From assembly GCA_036501845.1 (NCBI GenBank), contig DASXZO010000014.1:12269-76268 (forward strand): a DNA stretch of 64,000 nucleotides. Direction: 5' to 3'. The position numbers were made by a program, and so were the translations under genes. The stretch comes from JBBREP01 sp036501845. Lineage in GTDB: Bacteria; Actinomycetota; Acidimicrobiia; IMCC26256; PALSA-610. This document shows positions 60,057 through 64,000 of the stretch, piece after piece (positions within the stretch are counted from its first letter, which is position 1; each line of letters begins with the position of its first letter). The notes beneath the pieces were generated by a model, which had not been told where the DNA came from, ran no database searches, and saw only the letters and a program-made list of their open reading frames with translations.

Positions 60057-60508
60057 GCTATTCACCGGCGGAGCTCGCTGACAGGGCCGAGATCCAGGAT
60101 GTGCTTGTGCGCTACGCGTGGGCCATCGACACCAAGGACTGGGTTCTCTTCGACACGCTGTTCACCACCGACGCGCACCTCGACTACACCGCGAACCCTG
60201 GTGGCGTGAAAGGGTCGCTCGGCGAAGTGAAGGCGTGGCTCATGAAGTCGCTGCTGGCGTTTCCGTCGTCGCAGCACCTGTTGGCCAACACCGAGATCGT
60301 GCTCGACGGCGACCGCGCCGCCGCGCGCACGCAGATGACCAACCCGATGGGCGCGCGCACCCGCACCAACGCGCTGCACTGGTTCTTCATCGGCGGCAGC
60401 TACCACGACGAGCTCGTGCGCACCACCGACGGCTGGAAGATCTGCAAGCGCGTCGAGCGCACCACGTGGATGCAGGGCAAGCTCCCGCCGGAGCTCGTCT
60501 TCGAGTGA
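60053..60508 (+). CDS. SnoaL/NTF2-like protein
   Basis: A 151-residue NTF2-like fold: IQDVLVRYAWAIDTKDWVLF DTLFTTDAHLDY, then a beta-barrel with LHWFFIGGSYHDELVRTTDG and WKICKRVERTTW. The cavity proteins of this family isomerise or dehydrate polycyclic or steroid rings (ketosteroid isomerase type) or act as binding proteins. The Asp/His pattern could serve catalysis. It overlaps the gene before it (ATGA) and the DUF2889 gene after it (GTGA). Confidence 0.8.
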   Translation: MSYSPAELADRAEIQDVLVRYAWAIDTKDWVLFDTLFTTDAHLDYTANPGGVKGSLGEVKAWLMKSLLAFPSSQHLLANTEIVLDGDRAAARTQMTNPMGARTRTNALHWFFIGGSYHDELVRTTDGWKICKRVERTTWMQGKLPPELVFE

Positions 60509-61362
60509 CCCCACCCGCGCCGGCGCGCGAACCCCTCGTCTTCGACCCGCCGCTCGACACCGCCGCCGACGTGTACCGGCGCCGCCTGTGCGTGTATGAA
60601 CCCGACGACGAACCCGACGCTGACAGCCCCAAGGGGCGCGAGCCACAGGCGAGCGGGGGTGTAGTCGTGTGCGATCTCGAGGACGACTTCCATCACTTCG
60701 TGGTGACGATCCGTCACGATCGCGAGAAGGTGGTCGACACCGAGGCCGAGTCGTACCGCTGGCCATGGGCCACGTGCCCGGCCGCGGGCGAGTCGCTGCG
60801 CGCGCTGGTCGGCATGCCGCTGGCACCGCGCTTCACCGCCACGGGCGCGTTCGCCGACCCGCACTGGAACTGCACTCACCAGTTCGACGCCGCGAGCCTG
60901 GCGATCACGCACGCGTGGGGACGCGTCGCCGGCACTCGCGCTCAGGTGCGGCAGTACGACGCCGAGATCGGCGCGCACATGAAGCTCGGACCCGATGGCG
61001 TGGGCCGCAATCGCCTGTGGGTCGACGGTGTGCTCGTGCTCGAGTGGACGATCGCGGTGGGGCGCGGCATCGTCGAACCGGAACCGCCGTTCGACGGCGC
61101 GCCGTGGCGGGGCGGCTTCATGCGTTGGGCCGACTCGACGCTGGAACCCGAAGCAGCCGAACGCGCCATCGTGCTGCGGCGCGTGTGCGACATCGGCCAC
61201 GGCCGCGGGATGGCGCTCGACGACGTGCCAGTCGCGAGCGACCTGCTCGCGATCCAGAACGGCGTGTGTTACACGATGCAGCCCGAGATCGCCGTGAAGG
61301 GCAATCGCCACGTCGGCTCGATCCGCGACTTCGCGCACGACCCCGACCAACTCTGCACCTGA
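60505..61362 (+). CDS. DUF2889 family protein
   Basis: A 285-residue DUF2889 protein. DDFHHFVVTIRHDREKV, PWATCPAAGESLRALVGMPL, WNCTHQFDAASLAITHA and the tail FAHDPDQLC are family features. It is found in steroid-catabolism gene groups, function unknown. Between residues 41 and 55 the sequence reads DSPKGREPQASGG and coincides with a 35-bp copy of the 85-bp repeat, as if an element had inserted in frame. It is coupled by GTGA to the SnoaL gene. Confidence 0.82.
   Translation: MTPPAPAREPLVFDPPLDTAADVYRRRLCVYEPDDEPDADSPKGREPQASGGVVVCDLEDDFHHFVVTIRHDREKVVDTEAESYRWPWATCPAAGESLRALVGMPLAPRFTATGAFADPHWNCTHQFDAASLAITHAWGRVAGTRAQVRQYDAEIGAHMKLGPDGVGRNRLWVDGVLVLEWTIAVGRGIVEPEPPFDGAPWRGGFMRWADSTLEPEAAERAIVLRRVCDIGHGRGMALDDVPVASDLLAIQNGVCYTMQPEIAVKGNRHVGSIRDFAHDPDQLCT
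60626..60660. repeat. partial third copy of the 85-bp repeat inside a gene
   Basis: 35 bp match 39700-39734 (3' end of the repeat plus flank) with 32 of 35 identical, ending in GCGAGCGGGGGT. Here it lies in the DUF2889 coding frame, encoding PKGREPQASGG-like residues, while at 39.7 kb it is non-coding. Confidence 0.65.
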
Positions 61363-61452
61363 CCGCCCCTTTCCTGCGTTCCGGGTGCACCAGCTCCGCT
61401 CCGCCGGGCTGTTTGCACCCAGAACGCGCTGAGGAACGCGCGATCGCGGTGA

Positions 61453-62262
61453 TCAGACGGTCGTGAAGGTGCCGTCGGGTTGGCGGACCCAGCCCGCGGC
61501 CGCGAGGTTGCCGCCGTCCACATGGATCGTGGTGCCGGTGACGAAGCGGCTCATGTCGCTCGCCAGGTAGACGGCCGCGGCAGCCACGTCGTCGGCGTGG
61601 GCGACGATCGGCAGCGGAGTGTGCGGGTGCTGCATTCCGGGTTCGCCACCGATGCCGGGCGTGGGGATCACGTCCATCGCGATGCAGTTGACGCGGATTT
61701 GGCGCGTGCCCAGCTCGAGCGCGAGCGACTGGCTGAGCGAAGCGACGCCCGCCTTCATCGCCGCGTACACCGCATACCCCGGCGCGGCGCGGTGTGCCTC
61801 GATCGACGTCATGTTCACGATGCTCTGGCCCCGTTCGGGCGCATGGGCCACGCACGCACGAATGAAGTTCGTGACCGATGTGAAGTTCTCGCGGATCAGC
61901 GCGTCCTGGCCCTTCGACGCGACGTCGACGAAGCCGGCGTGGAAGCCACCACCCGCATTGTTGACGAGCACGTCGATGGCGCCGAGCCGCGCCTTTGTTT
62001 CGTCGACGTGCGCCTGCACGGCATCGGTGTCGCGCACATCGAGCACCCCTTGGAGCGCGGTGCGGCCCGCGGCCTCGATGGCTGCCGCAGTGCCGGCGAG
62101 ACCGTCGGCGTCGCGGTCGCTGACCGCCACGTGCGCGCCAAAGCGGGCGAGCGCGACGGCAGTGGCGCGGCCAATCCCCTGCGCCGCGCCGGTCACCACT
62201 GCGACGCGATCGGTGAGCAGCACCGACTCGGGCGTGAGCGGCGGAAACGTGGGGTCAGCCAT
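61453..62262 (-). CDS. short-chain dehydrogenase/reductase
   Basis: A 269-residue SDR: VVTGAAQGIGRATAVALARF, VNNAGGG, NMTSIEAHRAAPGYAVYAAM with Tyr-x-x-x-Lys (Y-A-A-M-K), and the family tail FVTGTTIHVDGG. Hydroxy-steroid or 3-oxoacyl reductase functions are possible. ATG 62262 has TACTGT 8 nt upstream (62271-62276 on the plus strand). It diverges from the SDR at 62334; they share 71 bp of upstream DNA. Confidence 0.86.
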   Translation of the reverse strand: MADPTFPPLTPESVLLTDRVAVVTGAAQGIGRATAVALARFGAHVAVSDRDADGLAGTAAAIEAAGRTALQGVLDVRDTDAVQAHVDETKARLGAIDVLVNNAGGGFHAGFVDVASKGQDALIRENFTSVTNFIRACVAHAPERGQSIVNMTSIEAHRAAPGYAVYAAMKAGVASLSQSLALELGTRQIRVNCIAMDVIPTPGIGGEPGMQHPHTPLPIVAHADDVAAAAVYLASDMSRFVTGTTIHVDGGNLAAAGWVRQPDGTFTTV

Positions 62263-62333
62263 GCCGCCGGACAGTACTGGGCGTGTGTGCCGGGAGGTGA
62301 CGGCGCGCTGTCGCCCGCGCGAGGCTCGTCTCC

Positions 62334-63125
62334 ATGGCATACGACTTCAATGGCAAGCGAGTGCTCGTGACCGGCGCGTCGGCTGGTATCGGCGAGGCAC
62401 TCGCAATGGGCTTCGCCGAGCGTGGCGCGACGGTGGGCATCTGCGCACGTCGCGCCGACCGCCTCGCGGCGGTGGTGGAAAAACTGCAGAAGCACTCCCC
62501 CGCTTCCACCTCGTGGACGATCGACCTTGCCGATCTCGATGCCGTCGACGGGCTCGCCGCCGATGTGTTGCAAGAGTTCGGCGGTCTCGACGTGCTCGTG
62601 AACAACGCCGGAATTCCAAAACGACGCAGCGTGATCAACCTCGAAGCCACGACGATCGACAGTGTCAACCTCATCAACTACCTGTCGCCGATCCACTTGA
62701 CCCTCGCGTTGCTGCCCGCGCTGATCGAATCGAGCGGCGAGGTGATCAACATCTCGTCAGTGGCGGCTCGCTTGTCGCCGCCGGCCGAGGCCGCGTATGC
62801 CGCCACCAAGGCCGCCATCACCGCGTTCTCCGAGTCGATGTACGTCGACCTCGCCATCGCCGGTGACGACGTTGGCGTGCACGTGGTGAACCCCGGCGTG
62901 TTCGACACCGAGCTCTTCACGCTTCCCGACAACGACGACTTCACCGCGCCCGTCGACATGCTGCCCGTGAGCGACATCGTCGAGCCCGTGCTCTCGCTCC
63001 TCGGCACCGACATCTTCGAGCGCTATGTGCCCGAATGGTTCGGCGACGTGGTCGGCGCCAAGTTCCCCGACACCACCAAATACCTCCAAGGCAACATCGC
63101 CTGGGTCAAGAGCCAACAGAGCTGA
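62334..63125 (+). CDS. short-chain dehydrogenase/reductase, acyl-CoA/lipid type
   Basis: A 263-residue SDR: RVLVTGASAGIGEALAMGFA, CARRADRLAAVVEKLQ, VNNAGIPKRR, NISSVAARLSPPAEAAYAAT with catalytic Y-A-A-T-K, and a long C-terminal end (YVPEWFGDVVGAKFPDTTKY) that resembles DltE/YqjQ-like and acyl-CoA-reductase-related members. A lipid or alcohol substrate is likely. Divergent from the SDR upstream; followed by an apparently degenerate region. Confidence 0.85.
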   Translation: MAYDFNGKRVLVTGASAGIGEALAMGFAERGATVGICARRADRLAAVVEKLQKHSPASTSWTIDLADLDAVDGLAADVLQEFGGLDVLVNNAGIPKRRSVINLEATTIDSVNLINYLSPIHLTLALLPALIESSGEVINISSVAARLSPPAEAAYAATKAAITAFSESMYVDLAIAGDDVGVHVVNPGVFDTELFTLPDNDDFTAPVDMLPVSDIVEPVLSLLGTDIFERYVPEWFGDVVGAKFPDTTKYLQGNIAWVKSQQS

Positions 63126-63143
63126 CACGACGCGCTCGTCGTT

Positions 63144-63236
63144 GTGATCGACGAAGAGTTCGAGAACTGGTACGCGATCGTCGCGGCGGACGAGCGGAAC
63201 CACAGCGATATCGGTTCGTTGCCGCTGGAGCCCTGA
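63144..63236 (+). pseudogene. 30-codon remnant
   Basis: GTG 63144 to TGA 63236 encodes VIDEEFENWYAIVAADERNH and 10 more residues. No ribosome-binding site was seen, and the peptide looks like the end of a longer protein. It sits between the SDR and the DUF222 gene and may be debris from an insertion or deletion. Confidence 0.3.
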
Positions 63237-63311
63237 CAAGCGTCAAAAAAGTTTCTGCGAATACTGGGTTTTCGGGGGTGTGTTGTCCGAACCCCCTGCG
63301 ATGATGAGGGT

Positions 63312-64000
63312 GTGAGTGGGGCGACGATCTTCGAGCAGCTCGACGCGGTGAACGATGTCCTCGCCGCGGTCACTGAAGCGTTCGATGGTGATCTGTACAC
63401 GGGGAAGCAGGCGCAACGGATCGTGTGCGCCGCGGCGGATCTCGAACGGTTCGCGGTGGCGTTGAAGGCCTTGGCGATGCGCCGGGTCGATCAGACCGAC
63501 GCCTGGAAGCACGATGGTGCACGCTCGCCCGAGTCGTGGTTGGCGAACAAGACCGGCACGACCAAGAGCGACGCGCATGGCACGGTCGAGCTCGGCGCGC
63601 AACTCGACGATCTCCCGCAAGTCGCGGCCGCGGTCAAGAAAGGCCAGCTGTCGCCGGGGAAGGCGAAGATGATCGCCGGCGCCGCCAGCGCCGACCCCGA
63701 CTCCGAAGCCCAGCTCCTCGCGCTCGCCAAGACCGGGTCGATGACGGCACTCAAGAACGAGTGCGCAGCGGCACGGCAGCGGGGCGCCGGTCCGTCGGCG
63801 ATCGAGAAGATCCACGCGCGGCGGTCGTTTCGGAGCTGGACCGATCGTGACGGCGCCTACCGCTTCGAAGGCACCCTCACACCCGACAAAGGCGCCCGCT
63901 TCCAGACCGCGCTCGACGGGTTCACCAACGAAGTGTTCCACGACGCCCGCCGCGCCGGGATCCGCGACCCCTACGACGCCTACGCCGCCGACGGCCTCGT
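63312..64000 (+). CDS. DUF222 / 13E12-repeat protein, 3' truncated by window end
   Basis: From GTG 63312 the frame is open to the last base (229 codons shown). LYTGKQAQRIVCAAADLERF, DQTDAWKHDGARSPESWLAN, VKKGQLSPGKAKMIAGAAS and LTPDKGARFQTALDGFTNEV form the DUF222 region; the HNH part should lie beyond the window. Upstream are an A-rich tract (63245-63250) and a hairpin GGGGGT (63274-63279) with ACCCCC (63291-63296). It differs in sequence from the copy at 48856, so the two are distinct members of the family. Confidence 0.8.
   Translation, partial: MSGATIFEQLDAVNDVLAAVTEAFDGDLYTGKQAQRIVCAAADLERFAVALKALAMRRVDQTDAWKHDGARSPESWLANKTGTTKSDAHGTVELGAQLDDLPQVAAAVKKGQLSPGKAKMIAGAASADPDSEAQLLALAKTGSMTALKNECAAARQRGAGPSAIEKIHARRSFRSWTDRDGAYRFEGTLTPDKGARFQTALDGFTNEVFHDARRAGIRDPYDAYAADGL

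Overview
The window is 64 kb of GC-rich, densely coding bacterial DNA, read here as an actinobacterial chromosome, probably Acidimicrobiia-like. Supporting signs are a PimB'-type phosphatidylinositol mannosyltransferase, F420-type luciferase-like oxidoreductases, 13E12/DUF222-HNH proteins, many TTG/GTG starts, and several genes with a TANNNT -10 box only 6-8 nt before the start codon (leaderless mRNAs). No rRNA, tRNA, CRISPR array or complete insertion sequence was seen. Organism placement is inference from gene content.

Layout. 1-5.5 kb: end of a TetR-type regulator, then a compact seven-gene minus-strand operon (mannosyltransferase, membrane protein, SRPBCC, ArsA-type ATPase, small CxxC protein, ROK sugar kinase, LLM oxidoreductase), mostly with overlapping ends. 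5.6-10 kb: ferredoxin reductase plus carboxymuconolactone decarboxylase-like protein, and a plus-strand enoyl-CoA hydratase / SCPx-type thiolase / DUF35 operon. 10-19.3 kb: MerR regulator facing a 40-residue gene across a MerR-style promoter, a DUF4331 operon, an Fn3/membrane/IPT protein, secreted glucose-dehydrogenase-like and lipase-like lipoproteins, and DUF1990. 19.3-26.7 kb: amidohydrolase, two-domain CaiB/BaiF CoA-transferase, EEP hydrolase, then fadE30-ipdF. 26.7-36.5 kb: beta-lactamase-like hydrolase, SDR, glutathione peroxidase, ipdA-ipdB-ipdC, an OB-fold/thiolase pair, two small paralogues, and a DJ-1/GlxA pair. 36.7-48.4 kb: beta-helix protein, fadE-[85-bp repeats]-fadE-fadA6, ChsB1-like SDR, SulP transporter plus DUF2252, and a second ChsB1-like SDR. 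48.4-64 kb: DUF222-HNH gene behind a LexA-like box, TetR, fadD/fadE, a urate-oxidase-N-type membrane protein, LysM protein, a second fadD, a galactose-oxidase-like copper radical oxidase, a hot-dog/SnoaL/DUF2889 operon, two SDRs and a second, truncated DUF222 gene.

Function. The central theme is CoA-thioester catabolism of steroids. FadE30, IpdF, IpdA, IpdB, IpdC and FadA6 look like the mycobacterial enzymes that degrade the C and D rings left as HIP (methylhexahydroindanone propionate). ChsB1-like dehydrogenases, SCPx-type thiolases with DUF35 partners, a crotonase, acyl-CoA dehydrogenases and acyl-CoA ligases could supply side-chain and ring beta-oxidation. EchA20 was not recognised, and FadD3 could not be assigned to either ligase with certainty. 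Two distant genes (CaiB double-domain protein and an SDR) share a near-identical -10/operator block, suggesting one repressor controls both.
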